A stretch of DNA of 13,424 nucleotides. It comes from Baffinella frigidus (lineage: Eukaryota; Cryptophyceae; Cryptomonadales; Baffinellaceae). Location of the stretch: the NCBI GenBank assembly GCA_026770585.1, contig MU646782.1, positions 100,590-114,013 of the forward strand, read 5' to 3'. The position numbers and the translations under genes are program-made. Below are positions 6,475-12,917 of the stretch, one piece after another; position 1 is the first letter of the stretch; every line of letters starts with the position of its first letter. Under the pieces are notes generated by a model, which was not told the origin of the DNA, did no database searches, and worked only from the letters and a program-made list of their open reading frames with translations.

Positions 6475-7120
6475 GTCGAACGTCCGCGAAGGTGCAGCGC
6501 GCCTCTGCACCCCGTGGCTGCGATCGCCCTCGCCGGGCAACGCGCGCCCTCGCTGCGCCCCGCGCTCCTGCGGCCTCGCGGCTGCCCCCAGCGGCGACGC
6601 ATACGGGGCCCGGCGCGCGGCGGCCGCCACGGGAGACGCAGAGGGCGCGCGCCGCAGCGCCACAGGCTTGGGCGACGCCCCCCCGGGAGCGGCAGCCGCC
6701 CAGCCTTGTCTCGCCTCGTCGATCCCGCGCACGCTTGGGGATCGCCGGTGGCGGTCCGGCTCGTCTCTCCGCTCGGTGTTCCACTCGAGGCGCCTTTCTT
6801 CGGAGGACACGCGCCGCGGCTCCCGAGAATCCCGCGACGAATCCCGCTCGTGCTCGTGCTGCCGCGCAGCATCCACGCCGTCTGCATACTTGGAGGACGC
6901 AGGAAGCCCGGAGAACCCGTCCCCGGTCGCGGGCGCGGACGCGGCGCCTCTCCCCGCATGCTCGCCCTCCCAGCCCTCCCGAGCGGCGCCACGCTCCCGC
7001 GCGCCGCTGCCATGCGAGCCGCTGCCGCGCGAGGTGCTGGCACTCGCGGGGGGGCGCCCGCTTCGCAACGGCGCGGCGTCAGCGGTTATCCCCCGGTGCT
7101 CGGATGCATCGGGCGGAGAC
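6475..7120 (-). CDS. Coding island 1: probable exon, low-complexity Ser/Arg/Glu-rich protein
   Basis: The protein is not recognised. On minus, the frame shows GC3 and purine-first codons (GAC, GAG, GCG, CGG) and gives a hydrophilic, mixed-charge sequence, for example SSRDSREPRRVSSEERRLEW near the middle. The opposite strand gives only Arg/Pro/Ala-rich antisense. This supports coding on minus. The open frame extends to 7167 upstream and stops at 6316 inside foldback H; the coding-like composition ends near 6475, before a 13-G tract. A candidate acceptor, GTGCGCAG, precedes 7120 and a possible donor lies near 6474. No domain, signal peptide or membrane segment was seen; it looks disordered. It may be an exon downstream of the island at 10425-10861, or a pseudogene fragment. 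Confidence 0.42.
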
Positions 7121-7145
7121 CTGCGCACCACACCCAGGAATTGTT

Positions 7146-7261
7146 GAGGTCCTTTAGGTTCTTCCAACTCCCAAGATACCTGTACGTTGTTCGAACTCCC
7201 ATGATAGGCGGTGGCTGGGACTGGTTCTGCAGGACAGCCATGCTTTCCTTGCGGGATCAGC
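7146..7261 (-). repeat. Dispersed repeat X, copy 3
   Basis: On minus it reads GATCCCGCAAGGAAAGCATG, CTGCAGAACCAGTCCCAGCC, ACCGCCTATCATGGGAGTTC and GAAGAACCTAAAGGACC, matching copies 1 and 2 with a short insertion before the last block. It lies directly upstream of the candidate acceptor of coding island 1. Confidence 0.6.
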
Positions 7262-7330
7262 CCCGGCTGTTAGTCAGTCAGAGCTCGGCGGTTGCCGCCA
7301 TCTTGATGGACAGCACGCACGCAACCGGTT

Positions 7331-7470
7331 CAATCTCCATGGAAGTATTAGTTAATTGCTTTTGGGCAACGGAAATTACTACACGATTTGCTCATAAAAG
7401 TAATAGTGGAGCGTTTGCGTAGTAAATGTCGTTGCGCCAAACGCAATTAATTGATACTTTTGTGGAGATG
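7331..7470. mobile_element. Family C foldback, copy 1 (CGGTT duplication)
   Basis: A 140-bp element flanked by CGGTT at 7326-7330 and 7471-7475. Ends are ATCTCCATGGAAGTATTA and its complement ending TTTTGTGGAGAT. Inner arms are GCAACGGAAATTACTACACG and GCGTAGTAAATGTCGTTGCG. It is the reverse-orientation twin of 11164-11303, at the same length. Confidence 0.85.
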
Positions 7471-7489
7471 CGGTTACTTCTCCTGGCGC

Positions 7490-7690
7490 ACCAACCTCCG
7501 TGCGCGGGCTGCTCCCACGCACGTGCGGTGGTTGCACCCAACCGCCGTGAGCTGGTTGCTCCCACGCACGGAGGCCCACACGCCGGATCTGGCGTGCAAG
7601 AGTGGCTTGATGCGATCCGAAAGGACGAAAGGAAGCAGGGCCTTTCTGCAGGATAAATTCCAGTGTCCGCCTATGATAGGAGATAAATAA
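7490..7690 (+). repeat. Repeat Y joined to repeat X copy 4
   Basis: 7490-7600 contains GGTTGCACCCAACCGCC and GCTCCCACGCACGGAGGCCC; the reverse complement lies at 9375-9510. It leads through CTTGATGCGATCCGAAAGG into repeat X (TTTCTGCAGGATAAATTCCA, GTGTCCGCCTATGATAGG). Because CTTGATGCGATCCGA also joins Y at 9375, X and Y are probably parts of one larger repeat. Confidence 0.6.
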
Positions 7691-7711
7691 CTTAGAGGAT
7701 AGGTGTGCGGG

Positions 7712-7954
7712 GACGTGGCATGGGGCTACCCCCCCTCACGACGGGCCCGGCCGGCAGGCTGGTGAAGGGAGAGAGAGGGGGGGGGAGAGAGGGTGGAGGG
7801 AGAGAGGGTGGAGGGAGAGAGGGAGAGAGGGAGGAGGGGGGGGGAAAGAGATAGAGAGAGAAAGAGAGAGGGAGAGGGACAGAGAGGGACAGAGAGAGAA
7901 AGAGAGAGGGAGAGGGATAGAGAGAGAGGGAGAGAGAGAGTCCCATGCCACGTC
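7712..7954. repeat. 13-bp inverted repeat enclosing a GA tract
   Basis: GACGTGGCATGGG (7712-7724) and its perfect complement CCCATGCCACGTC (7942-7954) bracket a purine microsatellite (about 7758-7940) of GAGAGG, GGGGGG and GAGAGA runs. Frames across it are artefacts of low complexity. Confidence 0.8.
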
Positions 7955-8021
7955 TCGGCAGACCTGCGCCGCATGCACGCACAGACGGCGCAACGACGCC
8001 GACACGCTCTGTCGCCATGTC

Positions 8022-8051
8022 TCTCCCTCTCTATCCGCTCTCTCTCTCTCT

Positions 8052-8095
<44 letters not shown>

Positions 8096-8116
8096 TCTAT
8101 CCGCTCTCTCTCTATC

Positions 8117-8148
<32 letters not shown>

Positions 8149-8246
8149 CTGTCTATCTATCTCTCTCTCCCTCTCTCTCTCACTCTCGTCGAGACCGCAT
8201 ACATGCGCAAGAGAGCAGGGGTGCCATCCTTCCGCACCTTCCGCGA

Positions 8247-8280
<34 letters not shown>

Positions 8281-8320
8281 ACACACACACACACACTCTC
8301 TCTCTCTCTCTCTTTCCTGG
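8022..8320 (+). repeat. TC, CTAT and CA microsatellites with a 48-bp direct repeat
   Basis: (CT)n blocks, a (CTAT)n run (about 8131-8163) and (CA)8 (8281-8296) alternate. A unit beginning GAGACCGCATACATGCGCAA is present at 8191-8247 and again at 8322-8369; the second lacks 10 bp. The tract is complementary in composition to the purine tract at 7758-7940. Confidence 0.9.
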
Positions 8321-8523
8321 CGAGACCGCACACATGCGCAAGAGAGCAGGGGTGCCCACCTTCCGCGATGTCCATCGAGCGGGACGCCCCCCCCTTCAGC
8401 AGGGCCAGCTTCTTTTCGGCTCTTCAGGTACGCTTCTCGCTGCCCCTCGGCGGGCGGGGCGCCGCCCAACTCGTAGCCATGGAACGACGCACTACCGGTG
8501 CTGTGCCGCACGGGGGGGAAGGC

Positions 8524-8590
8524 GAGGTTTATTAAGTTGACGAGGCGAGGTTTATTAAGTTGACGAGACGAGGTTTATTGTGTTAAGTTG
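8524..8590 (+). repeat. 23-bp tandem repeat, about three copies
   Basis: GAGGTTTATTAAGTTGACGA starts at 8524, 8547 and 8570. The last unit is altered (GAGGTTTATTGTGTTAAGTT). No gene is nearby. Confidence 0.85.
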
Positions 8591-8665
8591 ACTCTCCGTG
8601 CTGCGCCGCGCCCGTCGATCAGCGCGCACTCGGTCGTAAGGCGCATGTACATGATACCAAAGGCG

Positions 8666-8681
8666 GGCGCCTCGAGGCGCC
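8666..8681. repeat. Perfect 16-bp palindrome
   Basis: GGCGCCTCGAGGCGCC is fully self-complementary and sits 9 bp before the family D element. It may be part of a target preference or may be chance in GC-rich DNA. Confidence 0.7.
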
Positions 8682-8690
8682 TAGACGTTT

Positions 8691-8867
8691 TTATCTCAGA
8701 AAACGAGTTCTAAAACTCGTTTTCTTAAAACGAGTTCTAAAACTCGTTTTCTTAAGTCAATTCCCCTACAAATTCGTCAACTTATTCTTTACTCTCCGCA
8801 TAAGTTGACAAATTTGTAGAGGAATTGACTTAAGAAAACGAGTTTTAGGACTCGTTTTCTGAGATAA
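8691..8867. mobile_element. Family D foldback, copy 1 (GTTT duplication)
   Basis: A 177-bp foldback with ends TTATCTCAGAAAACGAGT and complement ending TCTGAGATAA, flanked by GTTT (8687-8690 and 8868-8871). Arms contain the self-complementary block AAAACGAGTTCTAAAACTCG, present twice in tandem on the left arm and once on the right, then AAGTCAATTCCCCTACAAAT and GTCAACTTA. Arms therefore carry hairpins inside a larger hairpin. Confidence 0.85.
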
Positions 8868-8928
8868 GTTTGTATCACGCAACGCAAGGCGCACGGGCCT
8901 GATTCAGGGCCTGTGACGAGAGTAATAC

Positions 8929-9090
8929 AGAAGAAGAAGAAGAAGAAGAAGAATATAAACAAAACTAAGAAGAAGAAGAATATAAACAAAACTAAGAAGA
9001 AGAAGAAGAAGAAGAATATAAACAAAACTAAGAAGAAGAAGAAGAATAATATAATCAAAACTAAGAAGAAGAAGAAGAAGAAGAGGAGGA
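8929..9090 (+). repeat. GAA microsatellite with a regular AT-rich interruption
   Basis: (AAG)n runs of varying length are separated by the unit AATATAAACAAAACTAAG, starting at 8952, 8979 and 9015, with a variant at 9045. It is a compound minisatellite with four interruptions. Long Lys/Asn and Leu/Phe frames here are artefacts. Confidence 0.95.
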
Positions 9091-9374
9091 AGCTCGGTGC
9101 CAGTCCGCGCACACTCCGCGGAATAGGGAGGCCAGCTATGATAATATGAGTCCCTCTCCCCCGGTTCTTCTCCAATTCTCTCCCCCCCGGTTCTGTTCCC
9201 TCTCTCCATCCCAGTCTCCCCTCCATGCCCTTCATTTCCGGAGTGAGACCCACAGACCTTAGACCGGAGGGCTCAAGGACACACCCGCCGGCCACCGCTC
9301 GCCCGGGGAAGGTCAGGGTCAGAGCACACCCCGTGGAGAAGGGAGGCCTCTGAAAGCGGCGTGCACGCCTCTCG
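9091..9374. other. No feature recognised
   Basis: GC-rich sequence with a small CCCGGTTCT repeat (9160-9192). The long minus frame that crosses it (8789-9673) continues unchanged through the GAA tract and repeat Y, so it is not accepted as a gene. Confidence 0.5.
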
Positions 9375-9510
9375 GATCGCATCAAGTCATCCACGCCAGC
9401 ACTGACTCGTGGACCGCCGTGCGTGGGCGCAACCCGCGCGCGGCGGTTGGGTGCAACCACCGCATGTGTGTGGGCGCAACCCGCCCGCACGGAGGTTGGG
9501 TGCAACAGAG
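9375..9510 (-). repeat. Repeat Y, second copy, inverted
   Basis: CCGTGCGTGGGCGCAACC, GGCGGTTGGGTGCAACCACC and CACGGAGGTTGGGTGCAAC match the reverse complement of 7490-7600. Together they form a large inverted pair enclosing the microsatellites and family D copy 1. Confidence 0.7.
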
Positions 9511-9523
9511 GCGGGGCGCCTAC

Positions 9524-9704
9524 GCCCGGCAGGCTCGCGGTGCAGTGCAGCGCCGCGCGGGAGAGAAACGGGGCGAAGTGCCGATCAGCGCTCACTCGGT
9601 GCAAGGGCAGCGCACACTTCCTGGAGTGGGGAGGACTCTGGTGGAAGCGGGGTGCCGAGACGGGGCGGGGCATCTACGCCCGGTAGGCACGCGGTGCAGT
9701 GCAG
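9524..9704 (+). repeat. Direct repeat, 145-bp spacing
   Basis: CTACGCCCGGCAGGCTCGCG plus GTGCAGTGCAG at about 9526 recurs as CTACGCCCGGTAGGCACGCG plus GTGCAGTGCAG at about 9671. The intervening DNA has no supported gene. Confidence 0.65.
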
Positions 9705-9707
9705 TGC

Positions 9708-9846
9708 TCATCCAGGGAAACCTATTTTTCTTTAGTTTGAGGCCAACGAAAATTACTACACGGTTCGTTCTTATTAGTAATATTAAAGCAGTCGTGTAGT
9801 AATTTTCGTGGCCATCAAACTAAAGAAAAACAGGTTTCCCCGGATA
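9708..9846. mobile_element. Family C foldback, variant with ATCCGGGGAAACC ends (AGTGC duplication)
   Basis: A 139-bp element flanked by AGTGC (9703-9707 and 9847-9851). The ends (ATCCAGGGAAACCT and complement) and outer arms (TTTTTCTTTAGTTTGA) differ from copy 1, but the inner arms ACGAAAATTACTACACG and CGTGTAGTAATTTTCGT and the centre are shared. Confidence 0.85.
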
Positions 9847-9848
9847 AG

Positions 9849-10078
9849 TGCCGCACGTGGGAGGGACGGGGCCCAGTGTGAGCGTAGTGTCGCATGTGCG
9901 AGCGCGAGGTGGGGGTGCAGTGCCGCACGTGGGAGAAACGGGGCGCAGTGCCGCACGTGAGATGTGGTGGCGCATTACCGCACGTGAACCGGACGGGGTG
10001 CAGTGTCGCGCGTGAGAGCGCGAGGTGGGGGTGCATTACCGCACGTGAAAGGGACGGGGCAGCGCCGCACGTGACAAC
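9849..10078 (+). repeat. Degenerate satellite built on CCGCACGTG
   Basis: Eight units centred at about 9852, 9890, 9923, 9951, 9977, 10005, 10039 and 10066 carry CCGCACGTG or a near variant, followed by GGACGGGG or similar, at irregular spacing of about 26 to 38 bp. CACGTG is palindromic. Short frames here are artefacts. Confidence 0.8.
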
Positions 10079-10247
10079 CATCAGCGTTCGGGAGGCGACG
10101 CACGCAGCAAGACATCATCAGGTTATGGGAGAGGATAGGAGAGGGCAGGCCACGCAGCGATGAGCTGTGCGCCAAACGTCGCGTCCACCAAGCCGTTTTG
10201 ACAGGTGTTTGGTGCACAGGTCGGCGTCGCGTGCTACTGGAAAGCCC

Positions 10248-10399
10248 CAGGGGAAGTGTCAAAAAGTAGCGGACGCTCTGGTGTCCGCTACTTTGGAGCC
10301 ATTTTCACCCCAAAAGGCAATTTCTGCGCCAAGGACATGACCAAAAATCGTCAAAAGGCAACAATAGTGTCGTGTCCAGAGAAACTGAGACTTCCCCTG
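10248..10399. mobile_element. Foldback-like element G with CAGGGGAAGT ends
   Basis: Terminal inverted repeat CAGGGGAAGT (10248-10257) pairs with ACTTCCCCTG (10390-10399). Near the left end a perfect 12-bp hairpin, AAAGTAGCGGAC and complement, has an 8-nt loop (10263-10294). CAGGG ends recall hAT elements, but no 8-bp duplication was found, so the class is open. It lies 25 bp from the candidate splice donor of coding island 2. Confidence 0.55.
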
Positions 10400-10424
10400 T
10401 GGCTTTGCAGAAGTGGGGCGGCAC

Positions 10425-10861
10425 CTGTTGCACGCGTGAAGACGCCAGGCCGTACGGGGGTCCGCCCCGCGCGGTCCGGGCGCTCCGGACGAGGAGGAGG
10501 CCCGGGCGTCCCCGTCGCGCCACGCCGCCTCCCCCGCGCCCGCGCCGCCCGCCGCCGCGTCGCTCTCGTTCTCCCGGGCGTGGGAGGATCCCCCGCCGTC
10601 GTAGGGCGCGCTCTGCGTCTCGCGCTCGCTCCCCACGTCGGTCTGCATCGCCAGGGGGTGTTCCTCCCAGTCTGGCGAGTGCCCGCGCGCCGCACCCCGC
10701 TCCCCGTGTGCGGGCCGCGGTCCTTCTCGCCGGTCGGGGCACAGGTCGGCCTCGGCGTCCTGTGCGTGCTTGCCCCGCGTGTCGTCGCCTCCTCCCGTGG
10801 CAGCCTTCCATAGGCTTCCCAGCACGCGAAATATCGACCTACGCACAGGGCCAACGTTCAT
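10425..10861 (-). CDS. Coding island 2: probable first exon, acidic low-complexity protein
   Basis: The protein is not recognised. From an ATG at 10861-10859 the minus frame begins MNVGPVRRSIFRVLGSLWKA, then becomes rich in Asp, Glu, Gly, Ala and Arg (for example GSERETQSAPYDGG). Almost every codon ends in G or C, and GAC, GAG, GCG and GGC dominate, which is strong coding bias; antisense frames give only Arg/Pro/Ala runs. A candidate donor, AACAG then GTGCC, lies at 10425/10424, giving a 437-nt exon that ends in phase 2. Beyond it the frame stays open through foldback G but loses codon bias. A family D insertion ends 8 bp upstream of the ATG, so promoter and any 5' UTR would be disrupted or supplied by the element. 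No signal peptide is obvious; the first 22 residues are weakly amphipathic. Confidence 0.45.
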
Positions 10862-10868
10862 AGAGGTT

Positions 10869-10965
10869 TTATCTCAGAAAACGAGTTCTAAAACTCGTTT
10901 TCTTAAGTCAATTCCCCTATAAATTTGTCAACTTATGCGGAGAGTAAACTCGTTTTCCGAGATAA
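10869..10965. mobile_element. Family D foldback, copy 2, deleted (GGTT duplication)
   Basis: A 97-bp derivative with left end TTATCTCAGAAAACGAGT and right end GAGATAA, flanked by GGTT (10865-10868 and 10966-10969). The left arm matches copy 1; most of the right arm is missing, leaving GAGAGTAAACTCGTTTTCCG. Intact flanks suggest internal deletion after insertion, or mobility of a deleted form. Confidence 0.8.
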
Positions 10966-11163
10966 GGTTGGATCTGGTTTTAGATTCGTAAAGTGGCTCG
11001 TTCTGGCACACACGATAAAACTCAAGGGGCTGCTATGAACGCGCTTGCGCCACAGGCAGTGCATGGTACGTTTTTGGTCGAGGTGGTACAACTGTATTAT
11101 AGTGCCACATGTGATGACAGGGCACACCACCAAGCTTGGTAGGCCCCGCGCGCATTGCAGCTC

Positions 11164-11303
11164 TCATCTCCACAAAAGTATTAATTAATTGCTTTTGGCG
11201 CAACGAAATTTACTACACAAACGCTCTACTATTACTTTTATGAGCAAATCGTGTAGTAATTTTCGTTGCCTAAAAGCAATTAATTAACACTTGTATGGAG
11301 ATT
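11164..11303. mobile_element. Family C foldback, copy 2
   Basis: A 140-bp element with ends ATCTCCACAAAAGTATTAAT and complement ending ATGGAGAT. It is nearly identical in reverse to 7331-7470. Flanks AGCTC (11159-11163) and AGCTG (11304-11308) match at four of five positions, in the same offset as the perfect duplications of the other copies. Confidence 0.85.
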
Positions 11304-11444
11304 AGCTGGGACGCAAAGCCTAGCTCTGCCTGAGTCGGGTTGACTGATCGTCTTCACTTCAAAAGTTGAGGGATTTGCACACAAAAAAACCCGGGGAGTT
11401 GACGTCTGGTCGCGTCGAATTGACGAGCGACCAAACCATGCAAA

Positions 11445-11596
11445 AAGCTTACGTTAACGCAGTTGTAACTTTGGTACACAATTTATAATGGAAAACATTC
11501 TTGGGCTTTAAAAGCCCTGAAATCGCTTTTAAAATCGTTTTAGAGCTGGCAAGCCCACGTTAAGCGACCCCTTAAGGGGTCCGTGAACGTAAGCTT
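11445..11596. repeat. Nested palindromes bounded by AAGCTTACGTT
   Basis: AAGCTTACGTT (11445-11455) and its complement AACGTAAGCTT (11586-11596) enclose GGGCTTTAAAAGCCC (11503-11517) and the perfect ACCCCTTAAGGGGT (11567-11580). A further stem, TGGTCGC with GCGACCA, lies just outside (11407-11432). It may be another foldback element or a structured RNA locus; neither is shown. Confidence 0.45.
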
Positions 11597-11689
11597 CTGG
11601 CTTTACAAACCGTGTGAGGCAGCGCCAGAACGCGCACACCGTCACGACTAGTGGCAGAACAAGCTCGCTACCTCACATCAAGGACGACC

Positions 11690-11850
11690 GACGACGTGGC
11701 TCTGCAAGGTGGTGTGGTGCCAAAAAAGGGACTCGGTTGGACGCCTGTAAGTCGTTCCGGGGAGCTCATCCGTAGATTGTTCCCATCCCCTCACGAGCGA
11801 GGTGCGCGTGACCTTCGATGTGAGTGTAAATAAAAGCACCAAAGCACCAC
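11690..11850 (-). repeat. Dispersed repeat T, copy 2, inverted
   Basis: On minus it matches 1786-1945, sharing TGGTGCTTTGGTGCTTT, ACACTCACATCGAAGG, ATCTACGGATGAGCTCCCCG, AACCGAGTCCC and GCACCAC. The shared frame encodes YTHIEGHAHL and ends at the equivalent TGA. It lies just downstream of the stop of coding island 3. Confidence 0.6.
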
Positions 11851-11871
11851 GGGCGCATGTGGATCGGCGGC

Positions 11872-12183
11872 TCACGATTTGATCGCCTTGGGCGACGAGA
11901 ACCCCTCACGGTTCCCCGTCTGCGACGACGACGCCGCCGCGTCGCGCGACTCCGCGTGTGACGTGTGTGCTGACGACGCGCGTGCTGACGACGCGTGTGC
12001 GTGTGCTGACGACGCGTGTGCGTGTGCTGACGACGCAGCCTCCCCATGCCGCGCGTCCTCCCCGCGCGTCCTCCCCCCGCCCCCCCCCCGCGCGGTTGAC
12101 GACCACAGGTTGCGCACGTCCCATTCTGGACGGGCCCACTCGTCGGGCTTGTCGGCGGTGTCCTGCCGCCAGAACGCGCGTCG
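11872..12183 (-). CDS. Coding island 3: probable last exon with Ser-Ala-His repeats
   Basis: The protein is not recognised. On minus, 103 codons run from 12183 to a TGA at 11872-11874. The first third is Trp-rich and charged (FWRQDTADKPDEWARP, then EWDVRNLW) with strong GC3 and GAC/GAG use. It is followed by Gly/Arg, then about four repeats of ASSAHAH type, and ends SSPKAIKS. An in-frame stop just upstream (12184-12186) means it cannot extend as is; a candidate acceptor GGCGGCAG at about 12163 would make it a terminal exon, though the preceding pyrimidine tract is poor. Being upstream on minus and ending in a stop, it belongs to a different transcript from island 2 if both are real. Confidence 0.38.
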   Translation of the reverse strand, partial: RRAFWRQDTADKPDEWARPEWDVRNLWSSTARGGGGGRTRGEDARHGEAASSAHAHASSAHAHASSARASSAHTSHAESRDAAASSSQTGNREGFSSPKAIKS

Positions 12184-12361
12184 TCAGCACACGCGTCGTC
12201 AGCACACGCGTCGTCAGCAAGCGTGGTCGCACCACGCTACCTGAGCGTGATCCACTTAGTGCCGTCCACTTAGTGTGGTCCACTTGCCGCTGTCCTCGCA
12301 CTGCCACGTTGCCCGCGGTCCGGGCGCTCCCGTACCACTTCGCAGCGGCCGAGTTCCTTCC

Positions 12362-12379
12362 CCCCCGGATATCCGGGGG
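12362..12379. repeat. Perfect 18-bp palindrome
   Basis: CCCCCGGATATCCGGGGG is fully self-complementary. It begins a cluster of hairpins extending to 12460. Confidence 0.85.
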
Positions 12380-12395
12380 AAATGCGGTTAGCATC

Positions 12396-12458
12396 CGGAT
12401 AACATTCCAGTACAAACTGGAATGTTTGTACGCCAACGGATAACATTCCAGTACAAAC
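12396..12458. repeat. 22-bp direct repeat with hairpin
   Basis: CGGATAACATTCCAGTACAA plus AC occurs at 12396-12417 and 12437-12458 (41-bp period). In the first copy AACATTCCAG (12401-12410) pairs perfectly with CTGGAATGTT (12417-12426) around TACAAA. Confidence 0.85.
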
Positions 12459-12577
12459 CGTTTAGATGGACTGTATCCGTGAAGACCCCGGTGGCTGCTA
12501 AGTGGAGGGGGTCAACCGCTTCGTTTCCCGCACACTACGCCTTTCCCGCTTTCGAGCCAACTCGGCACATATAAGAT

Positions 12578-12609
12578 AGCCAGGACCGGGATTCCGGTCC
12601 TGGCTTTTC
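12578..12609 (+). other. Perfect 12-bp GC-rich hairpin followed by T-run
   Basis: AGCCAGGACCGG (12578-12589), loop GATT, CCGGTCCTGGCT (12594-12605), then TTTTCATTTT. In a bacterium this would be called a rho-independent terminator. In this eukaryotic-looking window no upstream gene supports that role, so it is reported as a structure only. Confidence 0.6.
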
Positions 12610-12730
12610 ATTTTAAAAGTCCATTTCCTTCAGGATTCAGGTTAAAGTTTTCAAAATCGTGTCCCGTCCTCGCTCGGTAGCGGCAGGAAAACTACGCCTG
12701 TCGACGGAAAGTAAGCCTGTTCGAGAAAAT

Positions 12731-12888
12731 ACTCCTTGGTTCCAAGATAATCGCGTTATCAGACAACCCAGAACCTAAACCCTAAACAGTAAATCCTGAA
12801 CCCTGAACTCTCAACTCTCAACCGAAGACCCAAAAGCTTCACCCCACACCTTCACCCTTAAACTCCTTGGTTCCAAGATAACCGCGTT
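12731..12888 (+). repeat. 27-bp direct repeats flanking telomere-like heptamers
   Basis: ACTCCTTGGTTCCAAGATAA plus TCGCGTT (12731-12757) and ACTCCTTGGTTCCAAGATAA plus CCGCGTT (12862-12888) differ at one base. Between them are heptamers in register from 12774: CCTAAAC twice, AGTAAAT, CCTGAAC twice, TCTCAAC twice, then weaker variants. This looks like an interstitial telomeric block of the CCCTAAA type. Confidence 0.75.
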
Positions 12889-12917
12889 GGCACCGGTGTA
12901 CCTTCCAACTGATTTCA

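Noticed and set aside
6334-7422. Longest open frame on plus (362 codons)
   Set aside because: Composition is Arg/Pro/Ala-rich and lacks RNY bias; it is the antisense of the GC-rich minus-strand island.
7793-8535. Several long frames over GA and TC tracts
   Set aside because: Microsatellite translation in all phases; not genes.
8789-9673. Minus-strand frame of 294 codons
   Set aside because: It runs through a GAA minisatellite (poly Leu/Phe) and repeat Y with no codon bias.
11541-11566. GTTTTAGAGCTGGCAAG resembles a CRISPR guide scaffold
   Set aside because: Only a short chance match; no repeat-spacer array or cas gene, and the window is eukaryotic in style.
12578-12609. Rho-independent terminator call
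   Set aside because: No bacterial gene or promoter upstream; kept as a structural observation only.
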